A stretch of DNA of 53,739 bases from Planctomycetaceae bacterium (lineage in GTDB: Bacteria > Planctomycetota > Planctomycetia > Planctomycetales > Planctomycetaceae): the NCBI GenBank assembly GCA_947476295.1, contig CANJQC010000020.1, forward strand, positions 1 to 53,739, in the 5' to 3' direction. Shown here in pieces: positions 18,213 to 26,800 of this stretch. The notes under the pieces were generated by a model. The model was given only the letters and a program-made list of their open reading frames with translations, was not told the origin of the DNA and did not search any database. A program made the translations under genes and the position numbers. Each line of letters begins with the position of its first letter. Positions within the stretch are counted from its first letter, which is position 1.

Positions 18213-19028
18213 ATGATTGAATGCTTTGTCCTGAAACTGGTTACCGGCATCTCGCTGATGTGGCTGATGATGCCGCGTAAGGAAGTAACGGACGGCTTCT
18301 TTCGGATTCAGATGCTGGTCGCGCTGGGACTTTGCGTACTGCTGGTGCTGACAGTGCGACCGCTAAGTGAGGCCCAGGATACAAATTCGGATGCTGATGT
18401 GCTGAATCCCAGCGTGATGACTTCCGGCACTGGGACACAAGCCGGGACTAAGTTCATCCGCATCGCGCAGATTGTCGCCGCAGTCATTGCGTTTGCCGGG
18501 CACATCGTATGGAAGCTGGGGCGACGACTGCCGGGTGCCATAGCGATTTATTCAGTTGCGACCCTGTGCCTGTCTTCCGTGGTCACCGACTCGTGTGCGA
18601 GCGGACTCAACTTCGACTCCGTCCAACTGCTGCTGTCAGACTTGGCATCGTCAGCAGTTCTGGGAGCGACATTGACAGCGATGTTGCTGGGACATTGGTA
18701 TCTCACGACACCGACGATGTCGATTGGGCCGCTGTCTTGGTTTACTAAAGCTCTGGCCTTTGCTGCGGTCGGGCGATTACTGATGACGTGCATCTCTTTT
18801 GGTCGATTTGGATTTGCCTCACATGACCTGGTGCATTTGTTGTGGCTGATCGTTCGAATCGTCGGCGGAATTCTGGTTCCATTTGCGACGGCACTGGTTG
18901 TCGCCAGAATCCTGAGATACCGCAACACACAGTCGGCCACGGGTGTACTCTTCGCCGCTCTGATTCTCGTTTTCATGGGTGAAATGACGGCCGCTTTGCT
19001 GGAACGTGATCTGCGGATACCGTACTGA
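18213..19028 (+). CDS. Membrane protein, function unknown
   Basis: A 271-residue protein with about seven hydrophobic segments (for example residues 30-48, 86-105, 110-128, 145-165 and 205-250). A short polar loop with a Gly/Thr-rich stretch (60-90) lies between the first and second halves. It starts 9 bp after folE and is probably in the same transcript, although nothing in its sequence ties it to pterin metabolism. I do not recognise the family. Confidence 0.55.
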   Translation: MIECFVLKLVTGISLMWLMMPRKEVTDGFFRIQMLVALGLCVLLVLTVRPLSEAQDTNSDADVLNPSVMTSGTGTQAGTKFIRIAQIVAAVIAFAGHIVWKLGRRLPGAIAIYSVATLCLSSVVTDSCASGLNFDSVQLLLSDLASSAVLGATLTAMLLGHWYLTTPTMSIGPLSWFTKALAFAAVGRLLMTCISFGRFGFASHDLVHLLWLIVRIVGGILVPFATALVVARILRYRNTQSATGVLFAALILVFMGEMTAALLERDLRIPY

Positions 19029-19180
19029 AAGAAACTTACGGCAGCAATTCCACAGAACGTCGATCTTCCTGTTCTCGTCCGCACCAAGTCCCGGGATCCT
19101 TAGGGGCCATTACCATAACAACCCACATTATTTTTCAGTGTCCGGTCTGTCATAAGCGACAACTGTCGGCTCCTGACCCG

Positions 19181-19585
19181 ATGGATGCTGCGGTGCGCTG
19201 CGGCGAATGTCAGTGGAGTCGCGACAAGGGCAGCAAAGACTTCACGGACGGACATCTGTGCCGTTGCCGCGTGTGTGGATGCCAGGATCTGTGGCGTCAG
19301 AAAGATTTTCCGCCTGCGCTGGGACTGGCGCTTGTGGGGACTGCGACCATTCTCAGTTGCGTGGCGTGGGCATTTTATCAACCTGCGATTGCCATTGGCA
19401 TTCTGATGTTCGCTGGGTTGCTTGACATGGTACTCTACATGATGATGGGCGACATGCTGGTTTGCTATCGCTGTGCAGCAAGGCACCGCAGGACGACGAT
19501 CAACGAAGAGCATCCGCGTTTCGACCTTGAAACAGCGGAACGTTATCGTCAACAGGATTTGCGTCAACGCGAAGCCACACCTTGA
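19181..19585 (+). CDS. Double zinc-ribbon membrane protein, start codon uncertain
   Basis: From the ATG at 19181 the product is 134 residues with CGEC (residues 8-11), CRCRVCGC (about 28-35), two membrane helices (about 46-82) and CYRC near 94. The frame stays open upstream of the ATG and there encodes FQCPVCHKRQLSAPDP (19133-19180), whose CPVC would complete the first zinc ribbon with CGEC. No ATG, GTG or TTG exists in that upstream part, so the true start may be a rare codon such as ATA at 19115 (AGGGG eight bases upstream) or ATT at 19127/19130. The function is unknown; the zinc ribbons could bind protein or nucleic acid on the cytoplasmic side. Confidence 0.55.
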   Translation: MDAAVRCGECQWSRDKGSKDFTDGHLCRCRVCGCQDLWRQKDFPPALGLALVGTATILSCVAWAFYQPAIAIGILMFAGLLDMVLYMMMGDMLVCYRCAARHRRTTINEEHPRFDLETAERYRQQDLRQREATP

Positions 19586-19603
19586 AACGGAGAACGGGCA
19601 TCA

Positions 19604-22600
19604 GTGGAAGAACGGCGTCGAAGACTTGTTGAGGACCTCAACGACGCGATCGAAGGGGAACTCCGGGTCGATCGCGTGGCTGTCGCTGCTTACTCAACGG
19701 ACGCAAGTCTGTACGAAATCGAACCACTGGCAGTCGCATTCCCGCGTCAGACCCGTGATGTCGAAATATTAGCTGCGTATTCCTCCGACAACAACATTCC
19801 GTTGATCGCGCGCGGTGCTGGTTCCGGACTGGCCGGTGGCGCGATTGGCAGCGGGATTGTGATCGATTTTTCCCGACACATGAATCAGATCGTTTCGATC
19901 TCTGCAGATCGTGTTCGCGTCCAGCCCGGTATTGCCCGCGAGAGACTCAACGCGCAGTTGCGCGAAAGTGGTCGGTACTTCGCTCCTGACCCATCGAACA
20001 GCCACATTACGACTGTAGGGGGAATGCTGGGTGTTGACGCTGCTGGTTCGCATGCGGTGCGAGTTGGTTCGGCACGTGATCATGTGGAAAGCATCGAATG
20101 CGTGCTGTCCGGTGGTCAGCGTCTGGAGCTGGGACGCGAACTCCTGTCGGACCCCGAAACGAGTTCAGATGCGGTTTCTCTGAATCGTGACTGTGCGGTA
20201 ATCCTCTCACAGTCATCGCAGTCTGAAACGCTGCGGGTGTCAACGATGACTTCCACCACACGACGCAAACTGCTCCTGCGGCAGCTTACACAGATTCTGC
20301 GCGAAAATGATCCACTGATCCGTGAACTTCAGCCGCGGTTGTTGAGAAACTGCAGCGGTTATCGATTGCGTGGCATGTTGCAGGACGATCGCCTGGACCT
20401 TGGGCGAATGCTGGTCGGTTCCGAGGGCACGCTGGGAATATTTACAGAAGCGACATTGTTTACGATGTCGCTGCCGACGTATCGCTCAGCTGCAATCCTG
20501 ATGTTCGGCTCGCTCGAATGCGCGATCCAAGCGATGCAGCTCATCCTGCCGCTTGAACCAAGTGCCTGCGACCTGCTGGATCGAAGACTGTTGAGTCTGG
20601 GACGTGGTGCGGATCAGCGGTTTCATGACCTCATTCTGCCGAATGCTGAAGCAGGGCTGATTATCGAGTTTCCCGGTGCCAGTGAGCGTGAAGTTCTGCA
20701 ACGGCTGGAAGATTTGCAACGGCTGCTGAAAGATCGTCGAATTGAATTTCAACTGACTCGACAGGCATCAACGTACGACGATGTCGAATCGTTGTGGGCC
20801 CTGCCATTGAAAGTTGTTTCGCTGCTCGCCAGTCTGAAAGGCCAATCAAGACCGTTACCGTTTGTCGAAGATGTGGCCGTACCGCCGGAGCGTCTTGCTG
20901 AATTTCTACCCGTCGCACAGCGTGTGTTTCAACGACACGAAGTCACTGCCACTTTGTATGCACACGCCGCATCCGGACAACTTCACTTCCGACCGATCAT
21001 GCCGGTTCCAAATCGCGGTGACGAAACGGTCATGGAAGCCATTGCCCGGGATCTTTATCGCAAGGTGCGTGACTTCGGGGGAACGATCTCCGGTGAACAC
21101 GGAGACGGCCTATCTCGTACTGCATTCATTCGCACACAGTACGGCGCGTTGTATCGTGTGTTTCAGCAAATCAAGGATGCATTTGATCCACAGCGGCTGA
21201 TGAATCCCGACAAGATCATCAGCAATGAGCCGTCTCTGACTGTCAAGTATCTGCGTCGAACTCGACCAATGGTCGATGAAGTCTCAGCATCACAGTCAAA
21301 GCCTCTGTTGCCAGTCATGCAGCTTGCATGGACGGCGGAAGAAGCCATCAATGACGCCGTCCGCTGCAATGGCTGCGGTACCTGTCGCACGCCTGTCAGT
21401 CCACAGCGCATGTGTCCGTTTGCCGAAGAAAACGGCGACGAAGAAGTTTCGCCGCGTGCCAAGGCAAACGTCATGCGTAACAGTTTGAGTACGAACAGTG
21501 TGCAGGAATTACTGGCACAGGAAGTCAATTCGCGGCTGCTTGCCAGTTGCTTTAACTGCAAACAGTGTCAACTCGAATGCCCTTCCGAAGTCAACATTCC
21601 ACATCTGCTGATTGAAGCCCGCGCTCAGCATGTTCAGGCACATGGGCTCAGCAAGACGGCATGGCTGTTGTCGCGCATCCATTCATACGCACGCATGGCA
21701 TCGCGAGTGTCGTTCGTCACAAATCGACTCCTCAATAATTCGTTGTTCCGCAGAATCCTGCAGCGATTTCTTGGCATATCGGCTCAGCGACGTCTTCCTC
21801 GATTCACACAAACGCCTTTTCTGGAATCGCAGCGCGTGCTGAGGAATGAAAACATCGGCACGCCGGGCAGCAACAAACCGACAGTCGTCTATTTTGTGGA
21901 TTACTTCGCTAATAGTCACGATCCGGAACTTGCAGAGGCGTTTGTCCGAGTCCTCGAACATAATGGCTATCGCGTTTTCATTCCGCCTGCTCAAACTGGC
22001 TGCGGAATGGCTATGTTCAGCAACGGCGATCTTGCCGGTGCCCGAATTCTCGCGGAACAAAATATCCGTGAACTGATCGAACCAGCGAGAGAAGGTTACG
22101 CTATCGTCTGTACCGAACCGACCGCAGCGCTGTGCCTGACTCAGGAATATCCGATGCTCGTGCCAAACGACGATGCGGAAATTGTGGCGCAGCAGACGAT
22201 TGATGCCGGAGCGTTTCTCGCTGACCTGAATCGGCGTGGCAAGCTCAAGCAGGACTTTGCTCCGCTGCCCATGCGAATTGCCTGGCATACCCCCTGTCAT
22301 GTGAAAGCACTTCGCAAAGGTACCCCCATGCTGGAACTGCTGGCGCTGATCCCCGAACTCACCGTGTTAACGATTGAGAAAGGCTGCACAGGCATGGCTG
22401 GCACATTTGGAATTGCGGCGGCCAATTTCCGGACGTCGATTGAAATCGGTGCCGGACTCATCCGCGAAATGCAGACCATCGATGCGGTCGCCGGCGTCAC
22501 AGATTGCAGCTCCTGCCGTATGCAGATGGAACAGGCCGCCACGATCCCGACCATCCACCCGATAAAGCTGCTCGCTCTCTCCTACGGCCTCATGCCTCGA

Positions 22601-22648
22601 CTCTCCGAACGACTAAAGTCGCGCCCCGCAGGACTGGTGATGTCGTGA
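19604..22648 (+). CDS. FAD-linked oxidase fused to Fe-S and CCG domains (GlcD-GlcF fusion, YdiJ-like D-2-hydroxyacid dehydrogenase)
   Basis: A 1014-residue oxidoreductase starting with GTG. The N-terminal half is a GlcD-type FAD enzyme: ARGAGSGLAGGAIG (PP-loop), then DPSNSHITTVGGMLGVDAAG, and GEHGDGLSRTAF near 500 with the catalytic-site His. From about 590 a ferredoxin-like part has CNGCGTCRTPVSPQRMCP and CFNCKQCQLECP, able to hold two 4Fe-4S clusters. The end has GlcF-type cysteine-rich motifs (QTGCGMAMFS, TPCHVKALRKG, KGCTGMAG, DCSSCRM). Fusions of this layout oxidise D-2-hydroxyacids such as D-2-hydroxyglutarate or D-lactate and pass electrons to the membrane pool; the substrate here is inference. 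It follows the zinc-ribbon gene by 18 bp. Confidence 0.85.
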   Translation: MEERRRRLVEDLNDAIEGELRVDRVAVAAYSTDASLYEIEPLAVAFPRQTRDVEILAAYSSDNNIPLIARGAGSGLAGGAIGSGIVIDFSRHMNQIVSISADRVRVQPGIARERLNAQLRESGRYFAPDPSNSHITTVGGMLGVDAAGSHAVRVGSARDHVESIECVLSGGQRLELGRELLSDPETSSDAVSLNRDCAVILSQSSQSETLRVSTMTSTTRRKLLLRQLTQILRENDPLIRELQPRLLRNCSGYRLRGMLQDDRLDLGRMLVGSEGTLGIFTEATLFTMSLPTYRSAAILMFGSLECAIQAMQLILPLEPSACDLLDRRLLSLGRGADQRFHDLILPNAEAGLIIEFPGASEREVLQRLEDLQRLLKDRRIEFQLTRQASTYDDVESLWALPLKVVSLLASLKGQSRPLPFVEDVAVPPERLAEFLPVAQRVFQRHEVTATLYAHAASGQLHFRPIMPVPNRGDETVMEAIARDLYRKVRDFGGTISGEHGDGLSRTAFIRTQYGALYRVFQQIKDAFDPQRLMNPDKIISNEPSLTVKYLRRTRPMVDEVSASQSKPLLPVMQLAWTAEEAINDAVRCNGCGTCRTPVSPQRMCPFAEENGDEEVSPRAKANVMRNSLSTNSVQELLAQEVNSRLLASCFNCKQCQLECPSEVNIPHLLIEARAQHVQAHGLSKTAWLLSRIHSYARMASRVSFVTNRLLNNSLFRRILQRFLGISAQRRLPRFTQTPFLESQRVLRNENIGTPGSNKPTVVYFVDYFANSHDPELAEAFVRVLEHNGYRVFIPPAQTGCGMAMFSNGDLAGARILAEQNIRELIEPAREGYAIVCTEPTAALCLTQEYPMLVPNDDAEIVAQQTIDAGAFLADLNRRGKLKQDFAPLPMRIAWHTPCHVKALRKGTPMLELLALIPELTVLTIEKGCTGMAGTFGIAAANFRTSIEIGAGLIREMQTIDAVAGVTDCSSCRMQMEQAATIPTIHPIKLLALSYGLMPRLSERLKSRPAGLVMS

Positions 22649-22666
22649 ATTTTCGGCAAGCGGGTT

Positions 22667-22773
22667 GTTGATTTAGTCGAGTTAATTAGCCGAAGGACGC
22701 TAGCCTCGGTTGTTTTGCGTGTATTTTTCGAGCCAATAACCGGGGCTATCGCCCATCGGCTGACTAAATCAAC
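22667..22773. repeat. Long imperfect palindromic element (REP-like)
   Basis: The outer arms GTTGATTTAGTC (22667-22678) and GACTAAATCAAC (22762-22773) are perfectly complementary. The inner arms, 22688-22711 (AGCCGAAGG...CTCGGTT) and 22738-22761 (AACCGGGG...ATCGGCT), pair at 20 of 24 positions. A 26-nt loop joins them and nine extra bases bulge on the left. It lies 18 bp after a gene and has no T-run, so it is not an ordinary terminator. It looks like a REP/REPIN-type dispersed repeat. Confidence 0.75.
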
Positions 22774-23294
22774 AGACCGCAAGCGGCGGGTGTCACCCTA
22801 GGCAGCAGCAAAGTTGGAGTTGCGTTGGGATGTTGATCAGGTGAGATTTTTTTACGGCATTTGAGGGGAAAAGGCGAGACGTCGTTGAGCCTGTACGGAG
22901 ACTGGCAGATGTTCTTTGCACCACGCTTTCACGAGTTTCACATGCCGCGTCCACAAATCGTTCCGGCGCTTTTGGCAAGCAAGGGAAGGGCAGACAACAG
23001 CCCCGGATTTGTCTCCCGCCCTGCCATAGGAACACCCTAAATTACACAAAGCCCCTGTAGTGATCTACGCTGCCATCCCGTCCTGTCAAACTGTATCGAT
23101 TATGTCAAATTTCCCTAAGATTCCAGTTTTCACGACCCGATAAGGAGGAAAGGCATCGGAGCATTGCGACTCCGGGCGCGTTCTTTGGCAATTCACTTTG
23201 AAATCATGATCGATTGCGATTTGGCAATCCGGAGCAAATCTTTGGGTTGTGAATGGCCAATTCGGCTGGGAACCATTCCTTAACCATGCGTGTC
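22774..23294. other. Intergenic region upstream of the HU-like gene
   Basis: No convincing gene. On the minus strand two broken overlapping frames (22793-23035 and 22852-23049) look partly coding and could be a decayed small gene. A strong Shine-Dalgarno-like AAGGAGG lies at about 23141-23148, but no usual start codon follows at the right distance; the frame from ATC at 23155 stays open for about 40 codons. Confidence 0.35.
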
Positions 23295-23324
23295 TTGACA
23301 GTAAGTCCTGACAGATCCTACAGT
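23295..23324 (+). promoter_or_regulatory. Candidate housekeeping promoter of the HU-like gene
   Basis: TTGACA (23295-23300) is followed after 18 bp by TACAGT (23319-23324). This gives a leader of about 50 nt before the GTG at 23383, which has GGAGG eight bases upstream. Confidence 0.55.
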
Positions 23325-23382
23325 TGTAGCGACAACAGGTGAAAGCAGCTATGCAGGAACTCTTGCTTCGGAGGCACAGATC

Positions 23383-23772
23383 GTGACCAAAAAAGAGATC
23401 GTCAAAGCGATTTCAGATGAGTTAGGTTTAACGCAGCTGCGAACCAAGGAAATCGTTCAGAAGACCTTTGACGCAATCGTTGAAACGCTGGTTGAAGAAC
23501 GCCGTATTGAGCTCCGGAACTTCGGCGTCTTCGAAGTCAAAATGCGTGCCGCTCGGAAAGCACGTAACCCACGAACGGGCGGTCAGGTCGAGGTGCCGGC
23601 AAAATTTGTCGTGACCTTCAAGCCTGGCAAAGAGATGGAAGCCAAGGTTCGTGAACTGGAAGAACGTGAGTTGGCTCGAAAGCTGGCAGCATCCAGTGGT
23701 CAAGCCTACCGACACGGAACGTCTGGATTACAGAATCCGCCAGCGAACAGTGGTGGAAGTTCAATCCGCTGA
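23383..23772 (+). CDS. HU/IHF-family DNA-binding protein
   Basis: A histone-like dimer-forming protein that bends and compacts DNA. Residues 1-90 are a normal HU fold: [15 protein letters not shown], the dimer helix, GVFEV, and the DNA-contacting beta arm with ARNPRTGG and the intercalating Pro (about 63-67). A tail of about 35 residues rich in Ser, Gly and Asn extends beyond the usual 90-95 residues. The start is GTG with GGAGG at good spacing and a TTGACA/TACAGT promoter. It is monocistronic as far as can be seen. Confidence 0.92.
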   Translation: MTKKEIVKAISDELGLTQLRTKEIVQKTFDAIVETLVEERRIELRNFGVFEVKMRAARKARNPRTGGQVEVPAKFVVTFKPGKEMEAKVRELEERELARKLAASSGQAYRHGTSGLQNPPANSGGSSIR

Positions 23773-23965
23773 ATTTGCCTGGCCGGAGCCCTGTGATCTT
23801 GGGTCTCCACTGCATCGCAATGGATCATGGTTTTCGAGTGAAGAGCCTGTGATGGGACTCCGTTTTTTGCGGACCCCATGATTCAGAACTCATCTGATTC
23901 CAAATTGCTGTGGCATCCATGAAGATTGAACTTCATGGAAAACGGGTCCAGGGAAGGACGTTGCG

Positions 23966-24190
23966 ATGAAGCTTCGATTACGACTGATGGTAGGACTTTT
24001 GCTGGCATCTTCTGCGCTGTCCGCCGGATGTGCTCTGCCCATCTGGAGCCCGAATCCGGATTTGCGAGCCCGCCAGTTGATTTTTTCGTCGGAAAGTCTG
24101 CGACACATCCCGGAAATCTGGGAACGTATCTGGTTCCTTGACCTGCCCGACACCGAAACGCCTTACCGCGTCCATGGCGGCGTGATCTGA
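23966..24190 (+). CDS. Small predicted lipoprotein (planctomycete type)
   Basis: A 74-residue protein with a basic start (MKLRLRLM), a hydrophobic signal (VGLLLASSALSA) and a lipobox-like SAGC at about residue 23. The mature part SPNPDLRARQLIFSSESLR followed by WERIWFLDLPDTETPYRVHGG resembles short planctomycete lipoproteins I recall ending in WERIWFLDQP...HGGI. GGAAGGA lies upstream of the ATG. The protein would sit in a membrane facing the periplasm. It converges with the mutarotase gene, whose end is two bases away. The function is unknown. Confidence 0.72.
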   Translation: MKLRLRLMVGLLLASSALSAGCALPIWSPNPDLRARQLIFSSESLRHIPEIWERIWFLDLPDTETPYRVHGGVI

Positions 24191-24192
24191 TC

Positions 24193-25155
24193 TCATTCAG
24201 ACGTCAAGACTTCAATGTCAATTCTGCCCGTCCAAGTTTGGCCTGGGGGCAGGATTTGCAGACCGGCGTCGATGCCCTGTTGCTGCAGATTGATGGCATT
24301 GGTCATGCATGTATACGGTTCCAGACATACCGCTGTCGCCCACGGCGGCGTGAATGCAACGATTTCGCGGAATTTAGCTGAGCATCTCTGTTCAACCATC
24401 AGCTTTGCTGACGGATCTGTGATTCTGCAAGTGACCTTGTCGTTCTCAGCGGTGATCGCGGTATAAACAGCGTCCAGGTTGAGACCGCCGAATTTGGGAG
24501 CAGACGACAGCTCCGCCCCAGCGGGAGCCTTCTGGATTTTTCCGGATGGAAGGCATTGATTCAGTTCCCACGTCCGTGCTGTAGGAGCGTACACCGTGCA
24601 TTGATTGGCGGACGAAGTTTGACTCAGCGGCAACCGGAAATAGGCATGAGTCCCGAAGCCCCAAGGAAGTGAGTCATCAGACGGATTGCGAACCGTAATC
24701 ACGGACCGCAGACCGGAACCGCGCAGCTCGTAGGCGACTTCAATCTCGGCATCGGCAGGCCACAGAGCCAACCGTTCCGGAGCATCCACGCTGGTTCGGA
24801 AGACAGCTGTCACGGACGATTCTGATTGCGACACAATGCGCCACGGGCGATCCATACAAAAGCCGTGAATTGCATTCCCGGTCTTGTCAAATGGGACCAG
24901 ATCCGGGGTTAGTTGATAGTCCTGGCCATCCCATGAATATCGCCCCCCTGCGATTCGATTTGGGTAAGGAAACAGCAATGGAATACCGCTCCGACTGACA
25001 GGATGCCCGCCCGATTCAAACCCTTCAGCCGCCGACAACACGTCCACGCTGGCCCCCGACGTCGTGACTGCCGTGAAGGAGAAACAGTTGAAACCCAGAT
25101 CGACAGCAATCCTCGCGCGAGAACCCTGTTCGTTGCTGATTTCGATGATGTTCAT
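24193..25155 (-). CDS. Aldose 1-epimerase (galactose mutarotase) family protein
   Basis: Members interconvert alpha and beta anomers of aldoses. The sequence has the family course: SGIPLLFPYPNRIAGGRY (substrate Arg region), NAIHGFCMDRPW (first catalytic His), WGFGTHAYFRLP (second His) and a late FTPPWATAVCLEPYTC with the Glu base. It has 320 residues, a normal length. I use the ATG at 25155, one base after the stop of the ketosynthase gene (TAATATG), which implies translational coupling; a TTG further up would overlap that gene. The exact sugar is unknown. Confidence 0.85.
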   Translation of the reverse strand: MNIIEISNEQGSRARIAVDLGFNCFSFTAVTTSGASVDVLSAAEGFESGGHPVSRSGIPLLFPYPNRIAGGRYSWDGQDYQLTPDLVPFDKTGNAIHGFCMDRPWRIVSQSESSVTAVFRTSVDAPERLALWPADAEIEVAYELRGSGLRSVITVRNPSDDSLPWGFGTHAYFRLPLSQTSSANQCTVYAPTARTWELNQCLPSGKIQKAPAGAELSSAPKFGGLNLDAVYTAITAENDKVTCRITDPSAKLMVEQRCSAKFREIVAFTPPWATAVCLEPYTCMTNAINLQQQGIDAGLQILPPGQTWTGRIDIEVLTSE

Positions 25156-25156
25156 A

Positions 25157-26206
25157 TTAACCACATTCAATGCCCAGCATCACGGAATTCAGGCCGCTGC
25201 CGATGCCGAGAAGTGCTAAACGATCGCCAGAGTTTGGAGGAAACTGTTCAAGGCCCATTGAAAGAGCCATCGGCAACGCGGCGGCTCCAGTGTTGCCGAG
25301 GAGTTCGACGGTTGGGAAGTCAAGCGCGGGGTCGAGGTGCAATCGTTCCATTAAAAGCGTGCGGTGTTGTTTCCCGACCTGATGAGAAAAGACGCGAGTG
25401 ACGTCTTCGTTGCTCCAGCCAAGCACTGATTTTGTGCGGCTCCAGGTTTGTTCCGCCAGTTTTATTCCCGCGTGAAGCAATGCTTCAGAATCGGTTTCCA
25501 TCCTAGGCCGACCATCGCCGTGCTTTACTGCTTTAACACCACCAGCACACAATCTATGCCCGGATGAATCTGACAGAAACGATCCGCCGAGCAGTCGGTA
25601 TCCCGTGCGGCTGAGTTTTCGATCACACAGCACAATCGCTGCGGATCCTGATCCAATCGTCAACGACGCAAATGCTGGTTTTATGCTTTGTCGTGTCAGC
25701 GTCTTATCATTCAGCAGGCTGTCAATCGTGCCCTCCACCAGATCCCGACCGTTTTCCGTGCCGACCACGATTCCTGCCCGAATCCGCCCCAATTCAATCT
25801 GATCGGCGATGATCAGCATGCCATTCAGAAGTCCAAGGCACGCATTACTCACATCCATTATCAGTGCTTCTGCGGGAAGGTGGACTCCGTCGTGGACGCG
25901 GGCCGCAGTCGCCGGTTCCATTTGATCGCGGCAAACGGAACCATGAATGAGGATTCCAAAATGACGACGATCGATGCCGGATTTTTCAAGGGCGGCCCGG
26001 GCTGTGTCTATGCTGATGGTGCCGGGCAATGTTCCGGGATCAAAGAAGCGTCGTTCACGGATGCCGGTCATCAGTTCGAGGCGTCCGGCAGGCAAACACA
26101 ATCGTTCGTAAACAGTCGCGAGGCGGGTTTCGATCTCTTCCGATGTGACAACATGCGGCGGCACCATGTGTGCGACGGCTTCGATGCAGACGTGTTCGTA
26201 TCGCAT
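25157..26206 (-). CDS. 3-oxoacyl-ACP synthase III (FabH/OleA-like) family protein
   Basis: A thiolase-fold condensing enzyme of about 349 residues. The catalytic triad positions of FabH are visible: Cys in DVSNACLGLLNG, His in FSHQVGKQH and Asn in LLGNTGAAALPMA. The C-terminal GIGSGLNSVMLGIE matches the family end. FabH starts fatty acid synthesis, while OleA joins two acyl chains head to head to begin long-chain olefin formation; the sequence alone does not decide which applies. The ATG at 26206 (MRYEHVCIEAVAHMVPP) fits the family start, whereas a longer frame to 26326 adds non-conserved residues. It is coupled to the mutarotase gene. Confidence 0.82.
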   Translation of the reverse strand: MRYEHVCIEAVAHMVPPHVVTSEEIETRLATVYERLCLPAGRLELMTGIRERRFFDPGTLPGTISIDTARAALEKSGIDRRHFGILIHGSVCRDQMEPATAARVHDGVHLPAEALIMDVSNACLGLLNGMLIIADQIELGRIRAGIVVGTENGRDLVEGTIDSLLNDKTLTRQSIKPAFASLTIGSGSAAIVLCDRKLSRTGYRLLGGSFLSDSSGHRLCAGGVKAVKHGDGRPRMETDSEALLHAGIKLAEQTWSRTKSVLGWSNEDVTRVFSHQVGKQHRTLLMERLHLDPALDFPTVELLGNTGAAALPMALSMGLEQFPPNSGDRLALLGIGSGLNSVMLGIECG

Positions 26207-26336
26207 GATGATTCTCAACCGGATAAAATGCAGACGGACGTGACTTATAGTGGATCGGCGATGGGCTCCGTCCTGATCCAACAGGCGATTCTTGGAATTT
26301 CCCGCGTGAAGTAACGTTTCTGACACCGAAAGCCTC

Positions 26337-26723
26337 CTACGGCCTCGGCGACATCAACAGACTCACGACGACCACTGAGAAGACCGCGATCAGCATGATC
26401 GCCGAAAATGCCGTGCCGATGACGGACATCGTGCGAGGTCGTCTGGGGGCAAGAAAACCGGTGAGACTCAGGATCACACCGACGACATTGAGCAACGCGG
26501 CGCTGGCTGCGACAACGAGCAGCCGAGTCAACGCAGGTGCGTTGGTTCGCAACTCTTCCAGTTCATTGCGTGACGACGGCAGTCTATACAACATGTAAAA
26601 CAACACGCCATACAATCCGGCGGCAATCAGAGCAAACCCAATCCCGGCCCAGCCCACAATATTGGCTGTGTCCGGCGACTCCGACGTCGCGAGGTTGGTG
26701 TCAGACGGACGTTCAGTACTCAT
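26337..26723 (-). CDS. Small membrane protein with three helices
   Basis: A 128-residue protein with a polar N-terminus (about 20 residues) and hydrophobic segments at about 24-46, 66-90 and 100-124. RRPRTMSVIGTAFS after the second segment resembles the loop QQPRSLAVIGFFLS of the neighbour at 26801-27283, so the two may be distant paralogues of a DUF4190-like group. No enzyme motif is seen. It lies 77 bp downstream of that neighbour, with a long palindrome between them. Confidence 0.55.
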   Translation of the reverse strand: MSTERPSDTNLATSESPDTANIVGWAGIGFALIAAGLYGVLFYMLYRLPSSRNELEELRTNAPALTRLLVVAASAALLNVVGVILSLTGFLAPRRPRTMSVIGTAFSAIMLIAVFSVVVVSLLMSPRP

Positions 26724-26761
26724 GTGGGATTTTCAGCTTTGCATCGACAACGTTGACTGGC

Positions 26762-26791
26762 CATATGTTGGACATGAATGTCCAACGTATG
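26762..26791. repeat. 30-bp palindrome containing GTTGGACAT/ATGTCCAAC
   Basis: The arms of 14 bp (26762-26775 and 26778-26791) pair at 13 positions around a 2-nt centre. The core is shared exactly, on the minus strand, with the palindrome at 2309-2324. It lies between two small leftward membrane-protein genes and has no T-run. Confidence 0.75.
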
Positions 26792-26800
26792 TGTTTCACC

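Noticed and set aside
22793-23049. Minus-strand frames of 65-80 residues upstream of the HU-like gene
   Set aside because: Two frames overlap, neither has a start signal or known motif; at most a decayed gene.
23850-23885. Hairpin with a T-run near the end of the HU-like gene region
   Set aside because: The six T lie in the loop, not after the stem, and the stem is imperfect, so I do not call it a terminator.
26762-26791. Palindrome considered as a Rho-independent terminator
   Set aside because: There is no T-run on either strand, and the core recurs at 2309 at a gene start, which suits an operator or dispersed repeat better.
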